From Nostoc sp. FACHB-280 (lineage in GTDB: Bacteria; Cyanobacteriota; Cyanobacteriia; Cyanobacteriales; Nostocaceae): a stretch of 64,000 nt of DNA. Positions 17,936-26,893 of the stretch are shown in pieces. The DNA is taken from contig NZ_JACJSD010000015.1 in NCBI RefSeq assembly GCF_014697615.1, positions 62,001 through 126,000 on the forward strand, written 5' to 3'. The stretch's first letter is position 1. Every line of letters starts with the position of its first letter. Below the pieces are notes generated by a model. The model was not told where the DNA came from. It saw only the letters and a list, made by a program, of their open reading frames with translations, and did not search any database. Both the position numbers and the translations under genes were made by a program.

Positions 17936-18619
17936 ATGACCTTTAAACAAATAAATGAATCAAAGATGATAAATGTTGATTTATCAAAATCTTTCCAAAC
18001 AGGTCAAAGGCTCAATACACGATTTGGCGTTTTTATTCTTAATCCTTATAAAATTGGGGAATTAAACTTAACTTCAGGAAAATTAGTAGCTTGTGATCCC
18101 CTAGTTTTTCCTGGTACAGATCCCTTGAGTCCCAATTTTCAACCTGGTTCTTACCCAGTTTTTTTGAGCATTGCACGCAACCTCAATAACGAAGAACCAA
18201 TGGTTGCTTATGCTATGGTTCAGATTAGCGAAGTAAGTCCAGTACGGTGGGAATTAGCTACTAGAGTTGGCGAAAAATTAAGTGATTTAAAAGAAGGAGA
18301 GGGATTTTTTGGCTATGGAGTTGATTCTGGAATAGGGTGCTTTATGGATGCGGATACTGCACAAATTATTATTAATAATACTTGGGAAACAGAAATTTAT
18401 GAAGACACTTTAGCTTGCAAACTAGATAATTTACTCGAAGAAGAAAATAGACTTGGCGTAATGTTGGCTAATATGTGTGTCAATGAGTCCAATGGAGCAA
18501 ATGTTATTGCATTTGCAACAGCTTTGGGTGATGGTTTTTATTATAATTACTTTGGATACGATACTAATAATAATGTTGTTAACGTTATTACAGTGAGTTT
18601 ATCTGGAGATATCCAGTAA
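17936..18619 (+). CDS. DUF4241 domain protein
   Basis: The 227-residue protein contains the DUF4241 pattern: a lead strand, LVACDPLVFPG near residue 55, paired GSYPVFLSIARN, and the signature FGYGVDSGIGCFMDADTA (about 123-140). The C-terminal part (NVIAFATALGDGFYYNYFGYD) is also typical. DUF4241 members are often found near polymorphic toxin and immunity genes, but no toxin is adjacent here and I cannot assign a role. The gene is isolated, 162 bases after the coiled-coil gene, and locally AT-rich. Confidence 0.75.
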   Translation: MTFKQINESKMINVDLSKSFQTGQRLNTRFGVFILNPYKIGELNLTSGKLVACDPLVFPGTDPLSPNFQPGSYPVFLSIARNLNNEEPMVAYAMVQISEVSPVRWELATRVGEKLSDLKEGEGFFGYGVDSGIGCFMDADTAQIIINNTWETEIYEDTLACKLDNLLEEENRLGVMLANMCVNESNGANVIAFATALGDGFYYNYFGYDTNNNVVNVITVSLSGDIQ

Positions 18620-18937
18620 GAAGCAAGTATTCTTACTTTCTGATAATTTAGCCCGAAAGTCTAAAATATAGAGTTTTCAGCAGGCGTGATCGCACTTCCA
18701 AGCTACGACCGCATAATAGAGATGCACAATGCTGGCTCTCACAACCATTGATTTATCTGAGTGTTACCAGTGTTAGTAAAAAATTCATGGCGGAATTTGT
18801 TTACTTTTAGTGTATTGTAATTATCGCTGGACTGGGAGCGATCACACTCATCATATCAATTCCTTCTGAGAATCTCGACAAAGCTGTATATCTTGGTAGC
18901 ATTGACTCAAGTACCCGTCAGCAATAGAGCGAGAACG
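18620..18937. other. Intergenic region, nothing recognised
   Basis: About 320 bases between the DUF4241 and Uma2 genes. It holds a TTG in frame with Uma2 at 18893, giving a possible 15-residue extension. I see no terminator, repeat or RNA gene. Confidence 0.5.
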
Positions 18938-19561
18938 ATGTACGTCGCCATCACACAACCACTGACTTTTACAGAGTTTCTTGCCTGGGATGATGGTTCA
19001 GGCAGAGAATTTGAGCTATGGGATGGAATTCCTGTGCCGTTATCTGAACCAAATGCTAATCATGAAGATTTGATTCAACGACTATGCGCCTATTTAGAAA
19101 ATCATTGCCAAGAAAATAACCTCCCTTACGTATCTCGACAATCTAAACAGGTGCGGCTGAAGACAGCATCAGGAGAAAAGGAAAAAAGCCGCAAAGCTGA
19201 TATTGTCATTTTTGCAAAGGAAGAATGGCAACGGATGAAAACTAGTTCTAGTTCTGCGGCTGCATATATTCCACCACCAGGAATCATTGAAGTTGTTAGT
19301 AACAATTGGAAGGACGACTATCTCACAAAACTGGCTGAATATGAAGACTTGGGTGTTTTGGAGTACATAATTATAGACTATGCTGCTTTTGGTGGGATTC
19401 GGTTTATTGGTTCGCCTAAGCAACCGACGATCACAATATATCAACTAGAAGATGGAGAGTATTTACCCCCAAAGATATTTCGAGGACAGCAACAAATTGA
19501 TTCGCTATTGTTTCCGCACATTCCGCTAACGGCTGAACAGATTTTTGCTATGAGTCGCTGA
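18938..19561 (+). CDS. Uma2-family putative restriction-like nuclease
   Basis: The start ATG 18938 (MYVAITQPLTFTEFLAWDDG) matches the usual beginning of the family and leaves 207 residues. The PD-(D/E)xK core is seen as KADIVIF (acidic residue), PPGIIEVVSNNW (the Glu strand) and the following K (YLTKLAEYEDLGVLEYIIID). Uma2 proteins are very abundant in cyanobacteria. Their cellular role is unproven; a nuclease derived from a mobile element or stress-related is assumed. All catalytic positions look intact, unlike the second Uma2 at 52667-53263. Confidence 0.85.
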   Translation: MYVAITQPLTFTEFLAWDDGSGREFELWDGIPVPLSEPNANHEDLIQRLCAYLENHCQENNLPYVSRQSKQVRLKTASGEKEKSRKADIVIFAKEEWQRMKTSSSSAAAYIPPPGIIEVVSNNWKDDYLTKLAEYEDLGVLEYIIIDYAAFGGIRFIGSPKQPTITIYQLEDGEYLPPKIFRGQQQIDSLLFPHIPLTAEQIFAMSR

Positions 19562-19574
19562 TTAAAATTAGCAT

Positions 19575-21146
19575 TTATAACAGCAATGGTTCCATTTCAT
19601 GCTGATACCATTTTTGATCCACCCGTTCTGCTATTAAAGGTCGAACAATAAATTTAGGTGGAAAACCATCTTTAACATCAACTCGCACGCAAGAATAAGG
19701 TAAGCGTGTTTGCGAACCATAACCATAGCGACCCACATACAGCAGTGAGTCAGCGACTTTGCGAGTGGGGCTACCAGGAAGTCCGCTAAAAGTCTCTAAC
19801 AATTCGGTTCCTTCAACGCGCTGGCGGCGGGGACGGCGACCACTACCACCGGAGATAATACAAGGAATATGAGAATCGGCATATCCGGTATCGGCTGTGC
19901 GAAGATATTCTAAACAGTGAGCGTGACCGTTAAAGATTAAATCAACTATGGGACGGTTTTGTACTAATGAACCAAGATTTTCTTTGACTTGGTCTAATAC
20001 CCAACGCAAACGGTGACGCACCGCTAAAGTTTGGGCTTGACTCCACTTGGTGGCTTCGGTGACGTAGGGAGGATGGTGAAAAAAGAGAATCCTACCACGA
20101 ACTTCTGAGGTATGCCAAGATTCAATGAGTCTGTCACGCAACCATTCTAGTTGTTCAAAATCAATTGTTGCTGACTGCTGAGATGATAGTTGTTTTTCGA
20201 TGTCAATTTTGATTTCGTTAATTTGGTCTAATTTAGCACTGAGGTCGTCGAGTTGTTCCGCATCGGCTGGGTCATCAGGATTGAGGCGATCGCTCATTGC
20301 CAAAATTTGTTCTTCTTCTCTATCGATTTCCTGGCGGCGTTTTTGCAATTCCTGACGATAAATTTCACCTGCTTGAGTTGTTGGTAAAGGCGATGGCATA
20401 TTAAATGTATTAGAATCCAGCGCGAAAAAATCTATACCACCATACCGAAAACTGTAATAACGATTAGGTACACGGGTAAACTCTCCGGGTATGTAACGCA
20501 AACAACGACCAGTTTCAGTTTTGCCTGTATAATACTGGTCTAAATGGTGATTTAATTCTTCGGGAGCAGTAAAACTCGCTAAATAATCCAGAAAAGCGCG
20601 TGCATAGGCATCTCCTTGATTAGAACCATGCCAACCAATTTCAAAATCTTTGTAGCGCAGCATTCGCCGTAGTCTGAGTGTGCTACCTGTTAACCAGCGA
20701 TACACAAAAGGTACATCATAATAATCATGGTTGCCGAGAACTGGTAAAAACGGTAGGTTAAAAATCATGCGATCATAAGCAATATTCTTGGGGTTCTCGC
20801 CACCTACCAAAAACTCCCGGTAAGGTTCTATAAAGTTAGCTGGGTAATATTCATGGGAACCCACCACATAAATTACATCGCCGGTATGCAGCACAAAACG
20901 GCAATCATCTTGATGAGCCAACATTAATTCTGTTACTTCGCGTTGCGGGTGGTGTCCGTAATGAGATTTTGTCCCGCTATCCCCAATCACCAAAAATGAA
21001 AAGTCGGGAGTATCATCTTTGCGATCGTCAATTATCATGCTGGTTTGATCGATGCCGCGTTGGATAATACTGCTATGTCGCCACCTTACCCGCTCCTTCA
21101 TTTTTTGGATTTTTACCGGAATTGCTGGCTCAGAAATCAATCTCAT
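19575..21146 (-). CDS. Calcineurin-like metallophosphoesterase
   Basis: The 523-residue protein has the full set of metallophosphoesterase motifs: GDSG (about 54), GDVIYVVGSHEY, the GNHDYYD block, FFHHPPYVTEA and GHAHCLEYLR. Together these bind two metal ions. Between the third and fourth blocks is an inserted coiled coil (about 255-315, EIYRQELQKRRQEI...KIDIEKQL), not part of the usual fold. There is no signal peptide, so it is probably cytoplasmic. The substrate is unknown; phosphodiester or purple-acid-phosphatase-like activity is likely. It converges on the Uma2 gene with 13 bases between stops. Confidence 0.88.
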   Translation of the reverse strand: MRLISEPAIPVKIQKMKERVRWRHSSIIQRGIDQTSMIIDDRKDDTPDFSFLVIGDSGTKSHYGHHPQREVTELMLAHQDDCRFVLHTGDVIYVVGSHEYYPANFIEPYREFLVGGENPKNIAYDRMIFNLPFLPVLGNHDYYDVPFVYRWLTGSTLRLRRMLRYKDFEIGWHGSNQGDAYARAFLDYLASFTAPEELNHHLDQYYTGKTETGRCLRYIPGEFTRVPNRYYSFRYGGIDFFALDSNTFNMPSPLPTTQAGEIYRQELQKRRQEIDREEEQILAMSDRLNPDDPADAEQLDDLSAKLDQINEIKIDIEKQLSSQQSATIDFEQLEWLRDRLIESWHTSEVRGRILFFHHPPYVTEATKWSQAQTLAVRHRLRWVLDQVKENLGSLVQNRPIVDLIFNGHAHCLEYLRTADTGYADSHIPCIISGGSGRRPRRQRVEGTELLETFSGLPGSPTRKVADSLLYVGRYGYGSQTRLPYSCVRVDVKDGFPPKFIVRPLIAERVDQKWYQHEMEPLLL

Positions 21147-22068
21147 ATTTTCATCATACTTTCCTACCGCATCCCAATTGTAGCGATTTGTTTTAGTAAT
21201 TCATCGTTGCGAGGTATTCAGAATAATTCAAGATTATGAATAAAAATGAAATACAAATTCTTCTGTAACTATTAATTAAAGGGTGTTGAGATAAATGAGG
21301 TACAAGTGTCAAACCAAAAATCATGTAGAGACGTTACATGTAACTTCTCTACAGCATCTCGTGAATATGCAACCAACTGTAAGAATTTTATGCAATAAAT
21401 AAACAACTTTCATCTGGAGAATTGATGATGCTGCTTGATAGCGTTTTTATCCCTACCTTTAATTGGAAAAAGTAGAATTTTTACTTGGGTTTTAGCTACT
21501 TGGTTGGTGAGTTACTGGCAAAGTCAAGCCGGGGTTAAATGCCATCTAGTGACTGATTTTTTTGCCACTTATTCTCATTAGACTGAATATTTTGATGCTG
21601 TTGTGTTCTCCTATAAGTCTCTCTAGCAATTCATCTCCAGAATCTCTACCAAAATTGTCAGCATTCTAAGTTCAGAATTCTCAGCTTGCGTTAGTTATCT
21701 TTAATTGCCGTGAATGTAAATAAATTCAACTATTAACTTAACAAAAATTTAGGATTAGGACTTTACATATTTGTTACTAATCTTGAGCAGAAAAATATGT
21801 ACAAGCAAGTTGCAACTAGATTATAGTAGTTTTACGTAAAAACCAATGATAACAATCGGCTAAATAATATTAACCTTTCACCAATATAGTGATTACTGAT
21901 GAAATCGTAACAGGAGATACTTACTTACCTAATTGTGACAGCCTAGAAGTTTCACAGATAACCCTGGAAATTGTCAACAATAATAGATGAAATTTTGCAT
22001 AAATATGCGAAATGCAACTGATCTGTGTTGTATGAACATACCGTAAAGCCCAAGAGAAGGGATTGACT
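21147..22068. other. Long intergenic region
   Basis: About 920 bases without a supported gene, apart from the palindrome at 21324-21353. It must contain divergent promoters for the phosphoesterase (minus) and the DUF928 gene (plus). The short minus-strand frame overlapping 21921-22169 has no support. Confidence 0.5.
21324..21353. repeat. Dispersed TAGAGACGTT palindrome, copy 2
   Basis: TGTAGAGACGTTACA is followed directly by its inverse with one mismatch (TGTAACTTCTCTACA). It has the same outer 10 bases as copies 1 and 3 but a different centre (ACATGT here, GTATAC in the others). Confidence 0.7.
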
Positions 22069-23031
22069 ATGAAACCGTTTTTCCTGATAAGATGCGTCTG
22101 TGTTACCTTAATGCTTGGCTCTCTGTTACCTGTTAGCTTAGATAAAGTAGTAGCCGCGCCTGATAACATTGCTCAAGCTCAGTCAAACTATAACCAATAT
22201 ATGCAGTTGGGTTACAGTGCTACTCGTCAGCGCAATTACTCAGCCGCTTTAAATTATTTTAAACAAGCACTCCAGGAAAGACCAGGCGATCGCTACGCTA
22301 CCACAGCGATGAATAATATCCAAATTTATGTAGCTCGCGATCGCCGCAATGGTAACAGCAAGCGACAAACTTATGTTACCTACATTCCCCGAAACTTAGG
22401 CAAACCAGCACGGCAAATTCAGGGAGGAACTCGCGGTGTCCCACGTTTGAGCGAAAGCGGTGAGGTTTGTATACCAGGGAAAAAACGCTTAATGGCACTC
22501 ACACCAACCTTGGATGTGATGCAAAGAACTACATCTGCTTATCCGACGTTTTTCTTTTATGTACCGCAAACATCTGCACCAGTTATGGAACTGGTATTGT
22601 CAGATGAAGAAGATAATGTTGTGTATCAACAAACCTTGCCAACACCGGGCAAAGCTGGTATTGTCAGCCTGAGTTTACCAGAAAAACCCGATGTGCCGAG
22701 TTTAAAAGCTGGTAAAACTTATCACTGGGACTTTTCGGTGGTTTGCGATCGCAGCGATCGGCAGCAAGATTATGTAGTTTCTGGCTCAATTGAACGTATT
22801 AACCCTGATGCTGCCCTGATATCAGAAATCAGGCAAGTCAAACCAGAAGAACAAGCGGCAATTTATGCCCTGTCTGGTTTTTGGGAAGATTCTTTAGCAA
22901 TTCTGAGTGAATTGCGTAAATCTAGCCCTGATGACCAGACAATTAAAAATGATTGGGAAGATTTGTTACGCTCTGGAGGTTTAGAAGAAATTGCTCAAGA
23001 ACCTCTAGTACCTTGCTGCACAATCAATTAG
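22069..23031 (+). CDS. Secreted TPR-DUF928 protein
   Basis: The ATG at 22069 is preferred over TTG 22063 because AGAAGGG lies just upstream and it gives a good signal peptide (FFLIRCVCVTLMLGSLLPVS...AAP). A TPR unit follows (about 40-80, YMQLGYSATRQRNYSAALNYFKQAL), then the DUF928 domain. This has SGEVCIPGKKRLMALTPT, YPTFFFYVPQT, LVLSDEEDNVVYQ and GKTYHWDFSVVCDRSDR, a lumenal or periplasmic Ig-like fold with two conserved Cys. The C-terminus adds a helical region. DUF928 is nearly cyanobacterial and its function is not known. A second DUF928 protein sits at 61045-61794, beside a sensor kinase. Confidence 0.82.
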   Translation: MKPFFLIRCVCVTLMLGSLLPVSLDKVVAAPDNIAQAQSNYNQYMQLGYSATRQRNYSAALNYFKQALQERPGDRYATTAMNNIQIYVARDRRNGNSKRQTYVTYIPRNLGKPARQIQGGTRGVPRLSESGEVCIPGKKRLMALTPTLDVMQRTTSAYPTFFFYVPQTSAPVMELVLSDEEDNVVYQQTLPTPGKAGIVSLSLPEKPDVPSLKAGKTYHWDFSVVCDRSDRQQDYVVSGSIERINPDAALISEIRQVKPEEQAAIYALSGFWEDSLAILSELRKSSPDDQTIKNDWEDLLRSGGLEEIAQEPLVPCCTIN

Positions 23032-23390
23032 TCAGCTTAACTGATCACCCCTAGCAACAAACTTTACGGTGGTGAAACAATGATTAAGGAAAACTTTTAA
23101 TTTCTGACACACAAAACCCTATAACATCATACGTACGTATATTAGGAGTTGTCATAGTAAATAAACTTTACCAAGCACCACTGTCATCAATTTGTATAAT
23201 TACTACACTGTAAATCAACTTACCAGCAATCAAATATCAATTTGCTTGGGCAGCTAACTTCTTGTGTTCAAATCTGAACATCCAAGATAGGAATAGCTGA
23301 TAGTTTTTCTATGAACTTGTACTTCGTAGGCTAGGGAATTTTATCCACCATTACTGAGTAGAAATCTAACTTTATAGCAACTGCAAACTA
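23032..23390. other. Intergenic region with promoter of the FHA gene pair
   Basis: About 360 bases without a gene. A short palindrome, ATACGTACGTAT, lies near 23131. No defined operator or terminator was recognised. Confidence 0.45.
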
Positions 23391-26300
23391 ATGATTAGTC
23401 AAGTCTCAGAAAAAAAGATGCACATTGTCAGGTGGCTGCTGGCGATCGGCTGGCTGACATTAATCTTTTCTTTATTTTATGATCCCCTTTCAGTTTGGTT
23501 AACTGACCCCAGTAATACTGCCAGTCCCTTTCATCTCCATCCGGAGAAATATCTCGATCCTGATGATTGCGTCGCAGTCCAAGGTGTCTGCTTACCAGAA
23601 CAACCCTATCCTATGGGAGCGCGGATCTTCTGGGCGATGGTACTGCCCATCGGGATCATGATTTTGGTGTTATTTGGGCATGAACTCTGGCGGCGGATTT
23701 GTCCTTTATATTTCTTCTCCCAAATTCCTCGCGCCTTGGGGATTCAACGCAAGCGCAAAGTTGTCAATCCCGAAACAGGTAACGTTCGTTATGAACTAGC
23801 TGGGGTAGAAAAGGAATCTTGGTTAGGGCGGAACTACCTCTACCTGCAAATGTTCCTCTTTTACCTGGGCTTGAACATCCGTATTTTATTTGTGAATAGC
23901 GATCGCACCGCAATGGCTTTGTTTTTGCTATTCACCATCACCTCTTCCATTGGAGTGGGTTATTTATTCAAGGGCAGAAGTTGGTGTCAATACTTCTGCC
24001 CAATGGCTCCCGTGCAGATGTTTTATACAGGCCCCAGAGGCTTATTAGGTACTGATGCTCACCTCAAGCCGCCCCAAAGTATCACTCAATCCATGTGTCG
24101 GTCGGTAGATACCAGTGGTAACGAAAAAAGTGCCTGTGTTAGCTGTCAATCTCCTTGTATAGATATTGACTCCGAACGCTCTTATTGGGAAGGCATTACC
24201 AGACCAGACCAAAAATTAGTGTTCTACACCTATTTTGGCTTGATGTTTGGCTTCTACTTCTACTACTTCTTGTATGCAGGCAACTGGGACTACTACTACT
24301 CAGGAGCTTGGACACATGAAGAAGGACAATTAAGCACCCTATTCAACCCTGGTTTTTACATCTTTGGTCACACTATTCCCATCCCCAAAATTATTGCCGC
24401 CCCGATTACCATTGGGATCTGTGCTGCACTGAGCTACTTGATTTGTCAAACATTAGAAAATGTTTATCGCGCCTTCCTGAAACGCCAAGGTAGAAACGTT
24501 AGCGAAGAAGATATATTACACGTCTGCTTTGTATTGTGTACATTTATCTCCTTCAACGTCTTCTTTTCCTTTGGTGGTCGTCCCAACATCAGCTTGTTTC
24601 CCCAATGGGGGATTTTGGTACTGAACGCCTTTATAGTCCTCGTAAGCAGCTTGTGGTTACACAGAAGTTTAGCCCGGAGCAGAGATAATTATTCTCGTGA
24701 AAGCTTGGCTAGTAGCTTGCGTCGTCAGTTGAACAAACTCGCCGTAGACTGGAGCAAATTCCTGGAAGGGCGATCGCTCCAAGACCTCCTACCCAACGAA
24801 GTCTATGTTCTAGCCAAAGTCCTGCCTGGTTTTAGCCGAGCCGACAGACTGCGTGTCTATAAAGGCGTATTGCAAGAATCTCTCCAAGAAGGTAACGTCC
24901 AATCTGCCGACAGCTTAGAAGTTCTCAAAGATGTCCGTAAAGAATTGAACGTCAGCGATGAAGAGCATTACTCCGTCCTCGCTGAACTTGGTGTTGAAGA
25001 TCCATCACTTCTTGATCCTCAAAAACAACTCAGCCGGGAAAACCAACTGCGGATTGATAGTTATCGCCGCGCCCTCGAAATAGTCATCCAAGAACTCGTA
25101 GAAACAGGCACACCCTTAGCAGATGCCTTTGAGCGCAAACAAAAGCAAATTATGAGCTTGCGCCAAGAATATGCCATCTCATCTGCTGAACAAGAACAAG
25201 TCTTGGCAGAAATGTTTAACCAAGATGGCGCACTGCTGCGGACAGCAGAACAGCTACTCTCCCAACTACAAGACCTAGCTGTTCGTTATCAAGCCCTGCA
25301 AAACTTAGTTTCTAACCCCCATGCACCTGTTTACCTCTTGCTGCGACAAGCAGTCCAAGAAAAACAAAAACTGATTGTTACCCAGTTACTCAGCATCCTA
25401 GAAATATTAGGAGATACCCCCGAAGCCCTAGATATTGCTCGTTCCATTGGTGTACTAGCAGCTAACATCCTCGGAGAAATTCTGCGATCCAATGAAGAGC
25501 AGTCTAGATGGATGTCTCGTTTGAGCATGAGAGTCATCGCTTCCTTACGCCAAGCCAAAGACCTAGTAACTCAATCAGTTTCCGTAGCGACAGACTTTAA
25601 TAATGGCATCGCCGATACCCAAATCGACGTTCCGGGGAACAATAGTGCCAGTAGGAATGCCACTCCCACCACCGCCACTTGGAGTTCCATCGTCGCGCCT
25701 ACCCAAATTCCCGAACCTGCTTTACGTTCTGATGTGATTATTGATGTCTTAATGCAACTTTTACAAGACATCGATCCCTTAGTCCAAGCAGCCAGTTTGT
25801 ATGCACTACATCAAATTGACCCCAGTCTTGGTTTCCAACAAGCCCGTCAGCTGTTAGATACAAAGTCCATCAAAGACAATTTGGTCATTGAAACAGCCGA
25901 ACGCATTCTGGGTCAAGGACAGCCCCACGGCAAAACCACCGTTCCTACCATGATTGCTCAAGTCAAAATCATGGGACGTGTAGAACGACGAGTATTTCAA
26001 CAGCCTACAGTGCGCGTCGGAAGAGAAGTTGGCAACGACATCATCATTTCCGATAACCGTGTTTCTCGCCAACACGCCATCTTCTATGTAGATGAAAAAG
26101 GCGTGAGTGTGAAAGACTTGGGTAGTAGCAACGGTCTACGGATTGGCAAGACGCAAATCTTTGACCAGCAAACACAACTCCAACAAGGTGATGTTGTCCG
26201 CTTTAGCAGTGGTGACGATATCGTGATTCTGGTGCAGTGGGAAATGCAAGCCCAACAAGGAGATACCATCGCGGATGCTTTAGGAACCTTAGAAAAACTG

Positions 26301-26726
26301 TTGTGGCTGTATAAGAGTAGTTTCTTCTCTGGTTTAAAAGCCAACGTCTTAATTGATTTGGCGAAAAATAGCCATGTGCGCGTATATCGCCCCGAAGAAG
26401 AAATTTGCCGGATGGGTACACCTGCCCATGACTTGATTGTTTTAATTGATGGTGAGGCGAGAGTCAGCCAAAGTATGGGCAATCAAGATATGTCAGGGAT
26501 GATTTCACCTGGGCAAACGATTGGTGAATTGGAAGTATTAAACCACACCAATTATGCTTCAACCATCGTCGCATCTGGTACTAGAACCAAGACACTCAGA
26601 ATCAATGCCGAGAATTTTGAGGCAGTGCTGGCACAAGACACATTACTAGCCAGAAATATCTTGGAGCTTTTGAGTAATCGTCTGCAAGCAAGTATGGGAC
26701 AAGCTTGTTCAATAACGCAACTCTAA
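23391..26726 (+). CDS. NapH-like polytopic redox protein fused to FHA and cyclic-nucleotide-type domains
   Basis: This is a 1111-residue mosaic. About eight transmembrane helices fill residues 10-430. In them lie NapH/NosR-like cysteine motifs: RRICPLYFF, GRSWCQYFCPMAP (Cys199, Cys203) and a soluble cluster motif C-x2-C-x3-C (Cys249, 252, 256). The last has one Cys fewer than a classical [4Fe-4S] ferredoxin motif. A helical region (about 435-780) follows. Then come an FHA domain (about 855-950, VGREVGNDIIISDNRVSRQHAIF with Gly877/Arg878, and SSNGLRIG) and a CAP-ED/cNMP-binding-like domain (about 970-1105, with PGQTIGELEVLNHT). It probably passes electrons across or along a membrane under control of phosphothreonine binding. 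It precedes an FHA-flavoreductase gene by 167 bases. Confidence 0.85.
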   Translation: MISQVSEKKMHIVRWLLAIGWLTLIFSLFYDPLSVWLTDPSNTASPFHLHPEKYLDPDDCVAVQGVCLPEQPYPMGARIFWAMVLPIGIMILVLFGHELWRRICPLYFFSQIPRALGIQRKRKVVNPETGNVRYELAGVEKESWLGRNYLYLQMFLFYLGLNIRILFVNSDRTAMALFLLFTITSSIGVGYLFKGRSWCQYFCPMAPVQMFYTGPRGLLGTDAHLKPPQSITQSMCRSVDTSGNEKSACVSCQSPCIDIDSERSYWEGITRPDQKLVFYTYFGLMFGFYFYYFLYAGNWDYYYSGAWTHEEGQLSTLFNPGFYIFGHTIPIPKIIAAPITIGICAALSYLICQTLENVYRAFLKRQGRNVSEEDILHVCFVLCTFISFNVFFSFGGRPNISLFPQWGILVLNAFIVLVSSLWLHRSLARSRDNYSRESLASSLRRQLNKLAVDWSKFLEGRSLQDLLPNEVYVLAKVLPGFSRADRLRVYKGVLQESLQEGNVQSADSLEVLKDVRKELNVSDEEHYSVLAELGVEDPSLLDPQKQLSRENQLRIDSYRRALEIVIQELVETGTPLADAFERKQKQIMSLRQEYAISSAEQEQVLAEMFNQDGALLRTAEQLLSQLQDLAVRYQALQNLVSNPHAPVYLLLRQAVQEKQKLIVTQLLSILEILGDTPEALDIARSIGVLAANILGEILRSNEEQSRWMSRLSMRVIASLRQAKDLVTQSVSVATDFNNGIADTQIDVPGNNSASRNATPTTATWSSIVAPTQIPEPALRSDVIIDVLMQLLQDIDPLVQAASLYALHQIDPSLGFQQARQLLDTKSIKDNLVIETAERILGQGQPHGKTTVPTMIAQVKIMGRVERRVFQQPTVRVGREVGNDIIISDNRVSRQHAIFYVDEKGVSVKDLGSSNGLRIGKTQIFDQQTQLQQGDVVRFSSGDDIVILVQWEMQAQQGDTIADALGTLEKLLWLYKSSFFSGLKANVLIDLAKNSHVRVYRPEEEICRMGTPAHDLIVLIDGEARVSQSMGNQDMSGMISPGQTIGELEVLNHTNYASTIVASGTRTKTLRINAENFEAVLAQDTLLARNILELLSNRLQASMGQACSITQL

Positions 26727-26731
26727 GAGTT

Positions 26732-26760
26732 TAACTGGGATGGTAGTACCGTCCCAGTTA
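26732..26760. other. Strong hairpin between the two FHA genes
   Basis: TAACTGGGA (26732-26740) pairs with TCCCAGTTA (26752-26760), with an inner GGTA/TACC pairing. It lies right after the stop of the upstream FHA gene. It is followed by A's, not T's, on the plus strand, so it may stabilise or partly attenuate the transcript rather than end it. Confidence 0.5.
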
Positions 26761-26893
26761 AAAATATCAGCATGAGTTTTGTAGCACGCCTCATTACCTC
26801 GATTGAGTTTAGGTAATGATTACAACTAAAAGCAGAATTCGGCAGAAATTCCTGCGTATAAACACAGAAAAATTGACGTATTAGGTAATTAAT

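Noticed and set aside
21921-22169. 82-residue minus-strand frame
   Set aside because: It overlaps the signal peptide of the DUF928 gene on the other strand and looks like a shadow.
23391-26726. NapH-like protein as part of a periplasmic nitrate reductase
   Set aside because: No napA, napB or napG-like gene is nearby and the cysteine motifs are incomplete, so nitrate reduction is not supported.
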